Positions 1-8,669 of a stretch of DNA of 35,849 nt are shown piece by piece; positions within the stretch are counted from its first letter, which is position 1, and each line of letters starts with the position of its first letter. Both the position numbers and the translations under genes were made by a program. The DNA is from Deltaproteobacteria bacterium (GTDB taxonomy: Bacteria; Myxococcota_A; UBA9160; UBA6930). Below the pieces are notes generated by a model. The model made no database searches and had not been told where the DNA came from. It worked only from the letters and a program-made list of their open reading frames with translations. The stretch lies in assembly GCA_029261775.1 (NCBI GenBank), contig JAJDAR010000073.1, forward strand, positions 1 to 35,849, read 5' to 3'.

Positions 1-1
1 G

Positions 2-2923
2 CTCGTGGCGCCTCCGGGACAGGCGCAGCCCGAGCGCGGTCGGATCCTCCGTGGCCTCGAGATGCAGCCGCTGCGGGGCCAGCCGGGTGGCATGGAGGTG
101 CGCATCCGCACCGGCGTACCCGTTCGATACGTCCGCCACGCGCCGCACGGACGCACCGATCGCGTCACCATCCAGTTCACGCCCCTGGTGCGCAACGCAG
201 AGGATCTGCTCGCGCGGGCCGGCAGCGAGGCGCTGCACCCCCCGCCGGGGGCGCCGATCGCGCTCGAGGAGGTCCGCTACCAGGGCAGCCAGGCGGGCGA
301 CGGCGTCCTGGAGTTGCGCTTCTCCGAACGTGTCGACGTCGAGGCCGGGCAGGGTTCCGATCTTCGCAGCCTCGTGGTCAAGGTGGTCCCGTCCGGTGCG
401 CAGAGGCGAGCCGCTGCGCAGGGCGATCCCCGCGCGCCCGCCTCGGCCTCGCCGGCTCCGCCCCAACCTCGGTCCGAGCCGCTGCCGCCCGTCCCGCCGA
501 AGCCCGAGACGGCCGCGACCGCGAGGCCCTCCCTTCCTGATTCGAGGGAGCGCTCGTCCCTTTCCCATCCCGATCTTCCGCCTCCCAGTCAGCGCGACGG
601 CGTGACGATCCTGCTGTCGGACCCGGAGCCGCCCACGCGCACGACGAGCCCCGCGCGTTCCCGGCCGGCGCCCTCGGAGCTTGTCGTCGCCCGGCGCGAG
701 TCGACTCCGACAGCGGAGCTCGAAAGGCCCGTCGTTTCGCCAGAGCGCGACGGAACGGCCGCGGACCCGGAGGAGCGGCCTCGGGTCGATCCTGCGCCCG
801 CACCCATCGCCGACGCGGTGGAGCTGAGCCATTCCTTTGCGTTGCAGCTCTTTGCCGGGCCCGAGACGGCCGACTTCCCGCCGCTGCCCGGGGCTCAGCT
901 CACCGGCTTCCGTCTGTACGCGGTGCCCTTCGAGCGGGAGGGGCAGGCCTGGCGGCGTCTGCGTCTCGGCTTCTTCGCCACGCGTGAGGAAGCCGACCGG
1001 CTGCGGCGCGAGCTCGCGCCCCACAGTCCGGATGCCTGGATCGTCGAGGTCGAGATGGAGGAGCGTCTGGCATCGGGGGAGGCCTCCGTCGACGCGACGG
1101 GCCTGGCCGCCGCGCCGGCTGCCGATCCGGCGGAGGTGCCTCCCGACGTGGCACCTCCGGCGACCGCCCCCACCTCCGGCGTGCCCGTTGCACGGACGGC
1201 CAACCCGACACCCGATCCGGTCGTCCCGGACGAGCGCCCCGAGCCGCGTCCCTTCCAGACCGAAAGCAGCGTCGAGCAGAGTGACCTTCCACCTCCCCCC
1301 TCGCAGCTGAGCCCGGAGGAGGCAGAGGCCGTCACCCGCTTGCTCGCCGAAGCGCGGGACGCGCTTTCTCGCGGGGAGCACGATCGCGCCGTCCAGCTCT
1401 TCACGCAGGTGCGCGGCTTTCCCGAGAACGAGCACAGCCCGGAGGCGCTCGAGTGGCTCGCCCTGGCACGGGAGCGCAAGGGCCAGGAGGCCCACGCCCG
1501 GGCCGAGTACGAGGACTACCTGAAGCTCTACCCCGAAGGGGAGGGCGCCGCGCGTGTGCGCCAGCGTCTCGACGCCCTGCTCACGGCCCGAAGCACGCCG
1601 CAAGAGCCGCTGCGCCAGGCCGCGCCCGATCGGGCGCCCCGCCTCTTCGATTCCTTCGGCAGCCTGTCCACGTCGTACCGGCGCGACGAGCGGATGACCG
1701 ACGACGGCGGAGACGTCGTGGTCGACTCCTCGGTGTTCAGCGACGTCTTCGCGGCGGCGCGCGGCGAGACCGAAGCCTGGGATCTTCGCAGCGAGTTTGC
1801 CGGCAGCCATGTCCAGGACTTCCTCGACGAGAGCGGCGAGTACCGCGTCAACACCCTGTTCGTCGAGGCTCTGGGCCGCTCCCGCCCCTGGGGCTTCGGC
1901 TTCGGTCGACTGCCGGGCAATCGGAGCGGTGTGATCGGGCGCTATGACGGTGGCCGGGTCAGCTATGCGGTGAGTCCCAGCTCCCGCATCTCGGCCGTCG
2001 CGGGCTTTCCCGTCGAGCCCTTCGTGACCAGTCGCCTCGACACCGACCAGCAGCTGCTCGGCCTGAGCTTCGAGGCCCTCGAGTGGTGGGAAGGGCTGGA
2101 TGTCGAGCTGTTCGCCATCCAGCAGTGGGCCGAGGGCTTGACCGACCGCACCGCGGTCGGCGCGGAGTTCAGCTACACCGACGGCGTCCGCTTCGTCGCA
2201 GGCCAGCTCGACTACGACGTCCACTTCACCGAGCTGAACACCGCGTTCGTGATCGGGAGCTGGCAGCTCGACCCGGCGACCCACCTGAACCTGTTCCTCG
2301 ACTGGCGCAAGCTCCCCTTCCTGGCCACCCGGAACGCGCTGTTCGGCCAGCCCGAGGACGATCTCGACGACCTCCGGGACCGCTTCGGCACGAGTGCCTT
2401 GTCGGGCCTGGCCGAGGACCGCACCGCGCGATCCCGGAGCGCCACCCTGGGCATCACCCGCCAGCTGACGGAGCGCCTCCAGCTGGCGGCGGACCTGGGT
2501 GTATCCGACCTCTCCGGGACGCCCGCCTCGGGCGGCATCGACTCCTTCGAGGGCACGGGCCGTCAGATCCAGGGCTTCGTGCAGCTGATCGCCACGGAAG
2601 TCTTGCGCACGGGAGACGTCGGCAACGTGGGGCTGCGGATCGTGACGGCGCGCGACGTGGACGTGCTCGGGTTGTTGGTGGGCTGGCGCTCCCCGCTCTG
2701 GCGCAAGTTCCGCTTCAACCCCTTGATGGATCTCACCTGGCGAGGGCCCGACCGGGGCGCCTCCGTCATCACGGCCCGCCCGGGCCTGCGCGTCGACTAC
2801 CGGGTCGGGCCCTTCACGCTGGACTTCGACGGCCGCTACGAGTGGTCGGACGGCGAGCGCTTCCCCGGGGTCGAGGACGAACAGGGCTACACCCTGCTGT
2901 TCGGCGTCCGATACGACTACTGA
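2..2923 (+). CDS. SPOR/TPR envelope protein with C-terminal barrel-like region, 5' partial
   Basis: The frame is open to the left edge and no signal peptide follows the first possible GTG at 5, so the true start lies outside the window. Counted from that GTG: residues about 15-125 form a beta-rich region resembling an AMIN-type domain; about 130-275 is a proline-rich linker; about 277-348 looks like a SPOR domain (hydrophobic QLFAG start, then an F-A-T-R-E-E-A helix), a fold that binds peptidoglycan; about 435-526 is TPR-like, with alternating helices and a YEDYLKLYPEGEGA segment; about 560-972 is rich in alternating aromatic strands and ends in V-R-Y-D-Y, as outer-membrane barrels do. I infer an envelope protein linking peptidoglycan to the outer membrane, perhaps for assembly or export of a surface product. 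The barrel call is weaker than the SPOR and TPR calls. No partner gene is visible. Confidence 0.7.
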   Translation, partial: LVAPPGQAQPERGRILRGLEMQPLRGQPGGMEVRIRTGVPVRYVRHAPHGRTDRVTIQFTPLVRNAEDLLARAGSEALHPPPGAPIALEEVRYQGSQAGDGVLELRFSERVDVEAGQGSDLRSLVVKVVPSGAQRRAAAQGDPRAPASASPAPPQPRSEPLPPVPPKPETAATARPSLPDSRERSSLSHPDLPPPSQRDGVTILLSDPEPPTRTTSPARSRPAPSELVVARRESTPTAELERPVVSPERDGTAADPEERPRVDPAPAPIADAVELSHSFALQLFAGPETADFPPLPGAQLTGFRLYAVPFEREGQAWRRLRLGFFATREEADRLRRELAPHSPDAWIVEVEMEERLASGEASVDATGLAAAPAADPAEVPPDVAPPATAPTSGVPVARTANPTPDPVVPDERPEPRPFQTESSVEQSDLPPPPSQLSPEEAEAVTRLLAEARDALSRGEHDRAVQLFTQVRGFPENEHSPEALEWLALARERKGQEAHARAEYEDYLKLYPEGEGAARVRQRLDALLTARSTPQEPLRQAAPDRAPRLFDSFGSLSTSYRRDERMTDDGGDVVVDSSVFSDVFAAARGETEAWDLRSEFAGSHVQDFLDESGEYRVNTLFVEALGRSRPWGFGFGRLPGNRSGVIGRYDGGRVSYAVSPSSRISAVAGFPVEPFVTSRLDTDQQLLGLSFEALEWWEGLDVELFAIQQWAEGLTDRTAVGAEFSYTDGVRFVAGQLDYDVHFTELNTAFVIGSWQLDPATHLNLFLDWRKLPFLATRNALFGQPEDDLDDLRDRFGTSALSGLAEDRTARSRSATLGITRQLTERLQLAADLGVSDLSGTPASGGIDSFEGTGRQIQGFVQLIATEVLRTGDVGNVGLRIVTARDVDVLGLLVGWRSPLWRKFRFNPLMDLTWRGPDRGASVITARPGLRVDYRVGPFTLDFDGRYEWSDGERFPGVEDEQGYTLLFGVRYDY

Positions 2924-3081
2924 CGCCAACCCCCCGTAGCGTCTCGCGTCCCCGCATCGCAGGCCCTCCTGCGGAGGCGGTCCGCGAAGGGCCGGGACGG
3001 TCGGTGTCAGCTTCGTGACCCGCCTCCATCCGGTCGGCCCCTCCGGGGCTCGTCGGGATCGGGGCCCAGCCCGAGGATCCC

Positions 3082-4410
3082 GTGGGCAGCTTGGACGCAG
3101 GTTGGATCTCCCCCGTCGCCATCTACCTGGTGCCGCTGGGGCTGATGTTGCTGCTGTACTTCCAGCGCATGCGCCGGAGCGAGCAGAAGGCCATCCGGGC
3201 CCTGCGCCGCAGCCAGGACACGGGACGCGACGAGCCGGTCTCGATGCATCCGGTGATCAACGGCAACCGCTGCATGGGCTGTGCTGCCTGCGTCGAGGCC
3301 TGCCCCCAGGGCGACGTGCTCGGTGTGATCGGTGGGCAGGCCGACCTGGTGAATCCCAGCCACTGCATCGGACACGGCGCCTGCGCGCGCTCGTGTCCGA
3401 CCGATGCGATCCGGCTCGTGATCGGGAGCGAGCGTCGCGGCGTCAGCGTGCCGGTCCTGACGCCCGACTTCCAGACCAACGTGCCGGGGGTCTTCGTCGC
3501 CGGAGAGCTCGGCGGCATGGGCCTGATCCGCAACGCGGTCGAGCAGGGACGCCGCGCGATCGAATCGATCCGCAAACTTCCCGGGCAGGGAGAGGGAGAC
3601 CGGCTGGACGTCGTCATCATCGGCGCCGGGCCCGCCGGGTTCAGCGCCTCGCTGACCGCACTCCAGCACGAGATGCGAAGCGTGACCTTGGAGCAGGATC
3701 GCCTCGGCGGTTCGATCGCCCACCACCCTCGAGGCAAGATCATCGTCATGCACCCGGTCGACATCCCGCTCGTCGGGAAGGTGGACATGCGGGAGACGCC
3801 GAAGGAGGAGCTCCTCGAGTTCTGGGAGCGCGTGCGCCGCGAGACCCGGCTTCGGGTGCGCGAGAACGAGCCCGTCGAGGCCATCGCGCGCGCGGAGGGC
3901 GAGGGCTTCGTGGTCCGGACTGCACAGGGGGCCTACGAGACTCGTGCCGTGCTTCTCGCGGTCGGTCGAAGGGGCACGCCCCGCAAGCTGGGTGTGCCCG
4001 GAGAGGACCAAAGCAAGGTCGTCTACCGGCTGGCGGATCCGCGCCAGTACCAGGGCAAGCGCGTGCTCGTGGTCGGCGGCGGGGACAGCGCGCTCGAGGC
4101 GGCCACGGCCCTGGCCGCTGTGGACGGCGCGAGGGTGACCCTCTCCTATCGCGGTCCGAGCTTCCGCCGCGCCGGTCCGGGCACCTTCGAGCAGCTCGAA
4201 GAAGTGCAGGCGCGAGGAAGAGTGGAGGTCCTGATGAGCTCCACCGTCCAGGAGATCGGATCCGACAGCGTCGTGCTGCAGACCGAGGGCGGCCGACGCG
4301 ATCTCCCGAACGACTCGGTGATCGTCTGCTGCGGAGGTGTCATGCCCAACGACTTCCTGCGAAAGATCGGCGTGGAGATCGAGACACGCTACGGGACCCC
4401 GATCTCATGA
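3082..4410 (+). CDS. membrane-anchored ferredoxin-flavoprotein oxidoreductase (permuted TrxR-like fold)
   Basis: 442 residues from a GTG preceded by GAGG. A membrane segment (about 10-27) anchors the protein, with the basic side after it. A dicluster ferredoxin region follows: C64-C67-C70-C74 is a full 4Fe-4S motif. The second motif has C95, H98, C101 and C105, so His replaces one Cys. Residues about 127-160 carry the T-x-x-P-G-V-F-V-A-G-E and A-V-E-Q-G motifs that normally end a thioredoxin-reductase-like flavoprotein. Only after these come the FAD motif GAGPAG (about 181-186) and the NAD(P) motif GGGDSA (about 332-337). The chain stops shortly after the PNDFL segment, where the missing C-terminal piece would be expected. 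I see no CxxC redox pair. It probably moves electrons between NAD(P)H, FAD and Fe-S centres at the membrane; the substrate is unknown. Its stop overlaps the start of the ankyrin gene. Confidence 0.8.
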   Translation: MGSLDAGWISPVAIYLVPLGLMLLLYFQRMRRSEQKAIRALRRSQDTGRDEPVSMHPVINGNRCMGCAACVEACPQGDVLGVIGGQADLVNPSHCIGHGACARSCPTDAIRLVIGSERRGVSVPVLTPDFQTNVPGVFVAGELGGMGLIRNAVEQGRRAIESIRKLPGQGEGDRLDVVIIGAGPAGFSASLTALQHEMRSVTLEQDRLGGSIAHHPRGKIIVMHPVDIPLVGKVDMRETPKEELLEFWERVRRETRLRVRENEPVEAIARAEGEGFVVRTAQGAYETRAVLLAVGRRGTPRKLGVPGEDQSKVVYRLADPRQYQGKRVLVVGGGDSALEAATALAAVDGARVTLSYRGPSFRRAGPGTFEQLEEVQARGRVEVLMSSTVQEIGSDSVVLQTEGGRRDLPNDSVIVCCGGVMPNDFLRKIGVEIETRYGTPIS

Positions 4411-6377
4411 GCGGGCTCAGGGCGCTGTGTCTCGCGCTGGCGGTGTCGCTGCTGGCGAGCGGCGCGATCGCCCTCGACCCGCGCGACGAGCTCCACCTCG
4501 CGATCCGCACCCGCGACTTCGACCGCGCTGCGAGCCTGGCGAAGCAGCGTGCGAAGGCAGGTGACGTGGACGCGCAGTATCAGCTGGGTGTGCTGTATCG
4601 CTCCGGTCGCGGCCTCGAGCGCGACGACGAGAAGGCCTTCCGCTGGTTCCTCGCCGCCGCGAAGGCCGAGCATGTCAAGGCGTGCCACCAGGTGGGGCTG
4701 GCCTATCGCGACGGCACCGGCGTGGAGCGCGACCTCGACCAGGCCTACCTCTGGCTCGACGCCGCCGCGAAGGCCGGCGACCTGCGCGCTGCGCGACTCC
4801 TGGCAGGCAGTCGGGGGCGTGGGGAGCTCGCGCCGGCTCGGCTCGCCGCCGCAGACCAGTCCCCCGACGAACGGCTCTGGCAGGCGCTGGTGGCTCGGGA
4901 CCCCGGGGCTCTGCGCCTTGCGCTGCAGGCGGGAGCGGCGCCCGATCGTCTGGATCCCGAGCGCGGTCTTCCGTTGCTGACGGCAGCGGCCGCCGGTCCA
5001 GAGCTGGTTGCGACACTCCTCGAGGCCGGCGCGAACGTCTCGCTGGCGGGCCAGGACGAATCCACCGCGCTGCACGCCGCGACGCGGGTAGGGCAGACCG
5101 AGGTCGCCGTGCGGCTCATCGAGGCCGGGGCCTCGCTCTCGATCGTCGACGATCAGGGGGCGACGCCGCTCCACCTGGCGGCCCGCCACGGCCACGCGTC
5201 GCTGGCGCAGCGACTGACCGAGCTCGGTGCCGATCTGGCCGCTCGGGATCGCGGCGATCGAACGCCGCTCGAGCTGGCGCTGCGCAGCGGTCACTCCCAG
5301 CTGGCGCGGCAGCTGCGCCGCGCGGGCTCTCCTGCGGCCAGGACGGCCGATGACACGCGACGCTCGCCGGCCTGGATCGCCCGCCAGTCCGCGCCCGAGG
5401 AGGGCTGGACGCCGCTCATGGCCGCCGCCTGGCGCGGGGACGACGAGCTCGTCGCCGAGCTCCTGGCCGGCGGCGCGCACCCGGGCGAGGCCGGTCCCGA
5501 GGGACACACCGCCTTGACCCGCGCCGCCTGGGCCGGGGAGGCCTCCATCGTCCGGCGCCTGCTCGCGGCGGGATCCGACGTGGCTGCGACCGCGGGCCCG
5601 GGACGCCAGGCCCTGAGCTGGGCTGCCGGGGAAGGACACGCGGAGGCCCTTGCCGTGATGCTGTCGGCGGGGGCGGAGGTGGACGCCAGCGACGATCGAG
5701 GACGCACGGCGCTCAGCTGGGCTGCCGCAGGGGGGCACGCCGACGCCCTCGCGGCCCTGCTGGCCGTCGGAGCCAACGACTTGCACCAGGATGACGAGGG
5801 CCAGGCCCCGCTCCACCTGGCCCTTCGTGCGGGCAGCGGGGACACCGTCGCACGGCTCCTCGGGGCTGGCGTCGAGGTCGATGCCCAGGCGGTCTGTCGC
5901 GCGGCCGCCGAGCCCGAGGGTGACGTGTTCCGCGCACTGATGGCCCACCGCGGCCATCCGGGTCAGGTCTGCGACGGCAACCTGCCGCTCCTTGCCGTCG
6001 CCGCGGCTTCGGGGCGCGCCGATCGGGTCGCGACCCTGCTGAGCGCGGGAGCGGACGTGGGCGGCGCGAGCCCGGGCGCCGACACGGCCCTGATCCTGGC
6101 GGCGGGCCGCGGACACCTGGAGATCGTGCGACAGCTCGTTGCTGCAGGCGCCGAGCTCGATCACCGCGGCTTCCGTCGGCACACGGCCCTGATGCGAGCT
6201 GCCGAGTCCGGACACGACGAGCTGACCCGCTGGCTCGTCGAGCAGGGAGCCCGCGTGAACGTCCGCAATGTCGAGGGCGACACCGCGATCGATCTGGCGG
6301 GTCGGGCGGGCCATGAGGCGATCGGCGAGTTCCTCTCGCAGCCGCCGGCGAGCGCCTCCTGGACCGACGCCTTCTGA
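4407..6377 (+). CDS. secreted Sel1/ankyrin-repeat protein
   Basis: 656 residues. The ATG shares ATGA with the stop of the flavoprotein gene, so translation is probably coupled. The same frame is open far upstream, but that part overlaps the flavoprotein gene and is not coding. Residues 1-22 are a signal peptide (hydrophobic core ending A-I-A-L-D). About 45-135 hold two Sel1-like repeats (GVLYRSGRGLERD and GLAYRDGTGVERD). From about 155 to the end there are roughly twelve ankyrin repeats with T-A-L-x-x-A-A and G-A-x-V cores. One around 490-530 is degenerate, with extra cysteines. Such proteins bind partners rather than catalyse. The coupling suggests a periplasmic partner or protector of the flavoprotein; bacterial ankyrin proteins next to catalase or other redox enzymes have been described. 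The specific partner is inference. Confidence 0.85.
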   Translation: MSGLRALCLALAVSLLASGAIALDPRDELHLAIRTRDFDRAASLAKQRAKAGDVDAQYQLGVLYRSGRGLERDDEKAFRWFLAAAKAEHVKACHQVGLAYRDGTGVERDLDQAYLWLDAAAKAGDLRAARLLAGSRGRGELAPARLAAADQSPDERLWQALVARDPGALRLALQAGAAPDRLDPERGLPLLTAAAAGPELVATLLEAGANVSLAGQDESTALHAATRVGQTEVAVRLIEAGASLSIVDDQGATPLHLAARHGHASLAQRLTELGADLAARDRGDRTPLELALRSGHSQLARQLRRAGSPAARTADDTRRSPAWIARQSAPEEGWTPLMAAAWRGDDELVAELLAGGAHPGEAGPEGHTALTRAAWAGEASIVRRLLAAGSDVAATAGPGRQALSWAAGEGHAEALAVMLSAGAEVDASDDRGRTALSWAAAGGHADALAALLAVGANDLHQDDEGQAPLHLALRAGSGDTVARLLGAGVEVDAQAVCRAAAEPEGDVFRALMAHRGHPGQVCDGNLPLLAVAAASGRADRVATLLSAGADVGGASPGADTALILAAGRGHLEIVRQLVAAGAELDHRGFRRHTALMRAAESGHDELTRWLVEQGARVNVRNVEGDTAIDLAGRAGHEAIGEFLSQPPASASWTDAF

Positions 6378-6403
6378 ACGCCCCTCTCCCGGGGCGCTAG
6401 AAG
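6371..6403. terminator. bidirectional hairpin between convergent genes
   Basis: CGCCCC and GGGGCG (6379-6384 and 6391-6396) pair around a 6-base loop. An outer CTTCT/AGAAG pair (6371-6375 and 6399-6403) extends it. The stop codons of both flanking genes lie at the outer junction. There is no T tract, so it is only probably a terminator. Confidence 0.5.
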
Positions 6404-6813
6404 AGGCCCGGCCAGCGCTGCTCGACGTGGTAGCCGCGCTTCTCGCCGTCCACCGCGTGTACGAGAGCCTGGTTGACCCGGAAGCCGGAGCCGTTCGGGA
6501 CCACCAGGAAGTCCACGTCGACCTCACGTCCGTCGGCGTCGACGAAATCCGCGCAGCTCACGTAGAAGTGGCCCTTGCTCACGATCCCGGCGTGGAGCTC
6601 GCGCAGCTTCAGACGCAGCAGGTCGCCCGACACGGGGTCGTAGTGGAGCATCGAGCCGTCCGCGGAGCGCTGCCCGTCGATGAAGCGGGTCATCGCAGCC
6701 TTCACGCCGGACCGGGTCTCGCCCTGGATGCTGGGATCGTCGGCCGCGAGGGCCCCCGGGGCGACGAGCCAGGCGAGGACGAGGATCAACGGGGAGAGCT
6801 TCGTGCGGGACAT
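6397..6813 (-). CDS. small secreted protein of unknown function
   Basis: 138 residues. The start is the ATG at 6811-6813 because a near-perfect Shine-Dalgarno (AAGGAGGT) lies 8-9 bases upstream and a signal peptide follows directly (S-R-T-K, then a hydrophobic run ending A-L-A-A-D). The mature part is about 115 residues, mixed alpha/beta, with a single cysteine in Y-V-S-C-A-D-F and an ending H-V-E-Q-R-W-P-G-L-F. I do not recognise the family. It is probably periplasmic. It is the only minus-strand gene between the ankyrin gene and tesB and may be monocistronic, since about 150 bases separate it from the tesB stop. Confidence 0.75.
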   Translation of the reverse strand: MSRTKLSPLILVLAWLVAPGALAADDPSIQGETRSGVKAAMTRFIDGQRSADGSMLHYDPVSGDLLRLKLRELHAGIVSKGHFYVSCADFVDADGREVDVDFLVVPNGSGFRVNQALVHAVDGEKRGYHVEQRWPGLF

Positions 6814-6960
6814 CTGAGGGACCTCCTTGGATCGGCGCGCACGTTGGATGGCGCCGTCCGATCCGTACGACGGAGGCCTGTCCCCAGTTACGCCGGTTCC
6901 CCGCGGCCCCGGCCACCCGGCCACCTGGTTCCGGGGACGAGCCGGAGCTCGGCGCTGGCC

Positions 6961-7848
6961 TCAGGCGGGCTCGGCGCCGTCCGGATCACCGCCGGGATGC
7001 AGGCGGATCAACCCCTCCTGCGTGCAGGAGGCGACGAGGCGGCCGTCGCGGGTGAACACGTTGCCACGGTTGAAGCCGCGGCCTCCGGAGGCGCTGGGGC
7101 TGTCCTGGTGGTAGAGCAGCCATTCATCGGTGCGGAAGGGGCGGTGGAACCACATCGCGTGGTCGAGGCTCGCGCTCTGGAAGCGCGGGTGCGTCCAGGG
7201 GATGGCATGCGGGCGGACGCTCGTGTCGAGGAGGGTCATGTCCGAGGCGTAGGCGAGCACGCAGCTGTGCAGGGCCGGATCGTCAGGCATCGGCCCGGAG
7301 GTGCGGAACCAGACGCTGTGGCGCGGCTCCGCTTTCTGCGGCTCGAACTCGTCGACGGGATCGACCGGCCGCAACTCGATGGCGCGCTTGCGCAGGAAAT
7401 GATCGCGCCACTCGGGCTTGATGCGATCGATCCCCCGGGCGCGCAGCTCCGCTTCGTCGGGAAGCTCCTCGGGCCCCGGCACGTCCGGAAACGCCTCCTG
7501 ATGCTCGAGGCCCACTTCGGGTACCTGGAAGGAGGCCGCCAGGTTGAAGATCGCCCGCCCGTGCTGGATCGCGACGACCCGCCGGGTCGTGAAGCTGCGG
7601 CCATCGCGGATCCGATCCACGTCGTACAGGATCGGGATCTTGGGATCCCCCGGCCGCAGGAAGTAGCCGTGCAGCGAGTGCACCGGCCGATCCTCGACGG
7701 TGCGCAGGGCCGCGGTGAGCGCCTGCCCGAGCACCTGGCCGCCGAACACCCTCTGCCAGCCGGTCTGGGGCGAGAGGCCGCGGAACAGATTCACCTCGAT
7801 CGTCTCGAGGTCGAGCAGGCCGAGCAGATCGGCGAGCGATTCGTCCAT
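6961..7848 (-). CDS. tesB: acyl-CoA thioesterase II
   Basis: 295 residues, the usual TesB length (about 285-300). It hydrolyses acyl-CoA to free fatty acid and CoA and has a double-hotdog fold. Visible family features are the N-terminal L-L-D-L-E-x-I-E-x-N-L-F-R-G start, G-W-Q-R-V-F-G-G-Q-V, H-S-L-H-G-Y-F-L-R-P-G-D, the second-domain S-L-D-H-A-M-W-F-H-R-P-F, and a C-terminal R-G-x-x-F. The start is the ATG at 7846-7848, with an AGAGG upstream; longer frames upstream are arginine/proline-rich non-coding sequence. It is divergent from a methyltransferase gene across about 120 bases. A second TesB-like gene lies at 25863-26675, so the organism appears to invest in acyl-CoA metabolism. Confidence 0.9.
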   Translation of the reverse strand: MDESLADLLGLLDLETIEVNLFRGLSPQTGWQRVFGGQVLGQALTAALRTVEDRPVHSLHGYFLRPGDPKIPILYDVDRIRDGRSFTTRRVVAIQHGRAIFNLAASFQVPEVGLEHQEAFPDVPGPEELPDEAELRARGIDRIKPEWRDHFLRKRAIELRPVDPVDEFEPQKAEPRHSVWFRTSGPMPDDPALHSCVLAYASDMTLLDTSVRPHAIPWTHPRFQSASLDHAMWFHRPFRTDEWLLYHQDSPSASGGRGFNRGNVFTRDGRLVASCTQEGLIRLHPGGDPDGAEPA

Positions 7849-7967
7849 GCCTCTGCGGATAACGAACGCCGCCGGGATTCGCGACTCCCGAGCCCGCCTG
7901 CGCCCGTTTCCCAGGCCGGCACGCGGCTGCGGTTGCGGCGGCGGCCGGCGCGTGCGAAAAGCGGTGC

Positions 7968-8618
7968 GTGGCACGTGCCTGGCAGGTTCTCGATCGGGTC
8001 TCCACCCGCGACGGCGTGCTCGAGCTGCGCCAGCGCGCTGACGACGACTTCCTGATCACCCAGGACGGGCGCGTGCTGATGAGTTCCGCCGCGCGCCGCT
8101 CCGAAGAGGCCCTGGGCCGCCTCGGCGTCGAGGGCCTGACGCCGGGAGCGCGGGTGCTGATCGGAGGTCTGGGCATGGGCTGCACGTTGCGCGCGGCGCT
8201 GGATGCACTGCCTCCACGAGGCGGCATCGTCGTGGCGGAGCTCCACGAGCCGGTGGTGCGCTGGTGCCGGGGGCCGCTCGCGCCGCTCACGGCAGCCGCC
8301 GTGGACGATCCCCGCGTCCGCGTGGAGCTCGGGGATGTCGCCGCCGCGATTCCGAAGGGCGCGCCGTGGGATGCCATCCTCCTCGATCTGTTCGTCGGAC
8401 CCGCTCCGGGAGCGGTTTCCGGGGACGATCCGCACTTCGGGACGCGCGCGCTGCGGCAGACCCACCAGGCGCTCGCGCCTGGCGGACGGCTGCTGATCTG
8501 GTCCGAGGATCCAGACCCGGCCTTCGACCGGCGTCTGGTCGCCGCAGGCTTCGCGGTGCGACGGGAGCGTCCGGGCCGGGGCGGGCGGCGCCACGTGGTC
8601 TACATCGCCTCGCGCTGA
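7968..8618 (+). CDS. spermidine-synthase-like SAM-binding protein
   Basis: 216 residues with a class I methyltransferase/spermidine-synthase-like Rossmann core: glycine-rich V-L-I-G-G-L-G-M-G-C-T motif I (about 63-73), an acidic residue after the second strand (V-V-A-E-L), D-A-I-L-L-D-L-F (about 135) and a late A-P-G-G-R-L-L-I-W-S strand. The N-terminal segment D-F-L-I-T-x-D-G-R-V-L-M-S-S resembles the beta-hairpin lid of polyamine synthases. It is shorter than true spermidine synthases (about 280), so the polyamine substrate is doubtful; a small-molecule methyltransferase is equally possible. The GTG start is chosen because coding character begins there; no clear ribosome site is present. 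It is followed closely by an SDR gene. Confidence 0.65.
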   Translation: MARAWQVLDRVSTRDGVLELRQRADDDFLITQDGRVLMSSAARRSEEALGRLGVEGLTPGARVLIGGLGMGCTLRAALDALPPRGGIVVAELHEPVVRWCRGPLAPLTAAAVDDPRVRVELGDVAAAIPKGAPWDAILLDLFVGPAPGAVSGDDPHFGTRALRQTHQALAPGGRLLIWSEDPDPAFDRRLVAAGFAVRRERPGRGGRRHVVYIASR

Positions 8619-8656
8619 AGCGTGGCGCGCGACGTGTGGTGCGCGAGGGTCGAGCG

Positions 8657-8662
8657 TATGAT
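8657..8662 (+). promoter_or_regulatory. -10 element for the SDR gene, leaderless type
   Basis: TATGAT lies 7 bases before the ATG at 8670. If used as a -10 box, transcription would begin at or next to the start codon. No convincing -35 is seen. An alternative ATG at 8658 lies inside the box and has GAGGGT upstream. Confidence 0.4.
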
Positions 8663-8669
8663 CCCGCCC

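Noticed and set aside
3015-4406. Long upstream extension of the ankyrin frame
   Set aside because: It overlaps the well-supported flavoprotein gene in another frame, is Arg/Pro/Gly-rich, and has no motifs; the signal peptide starts at 4407.
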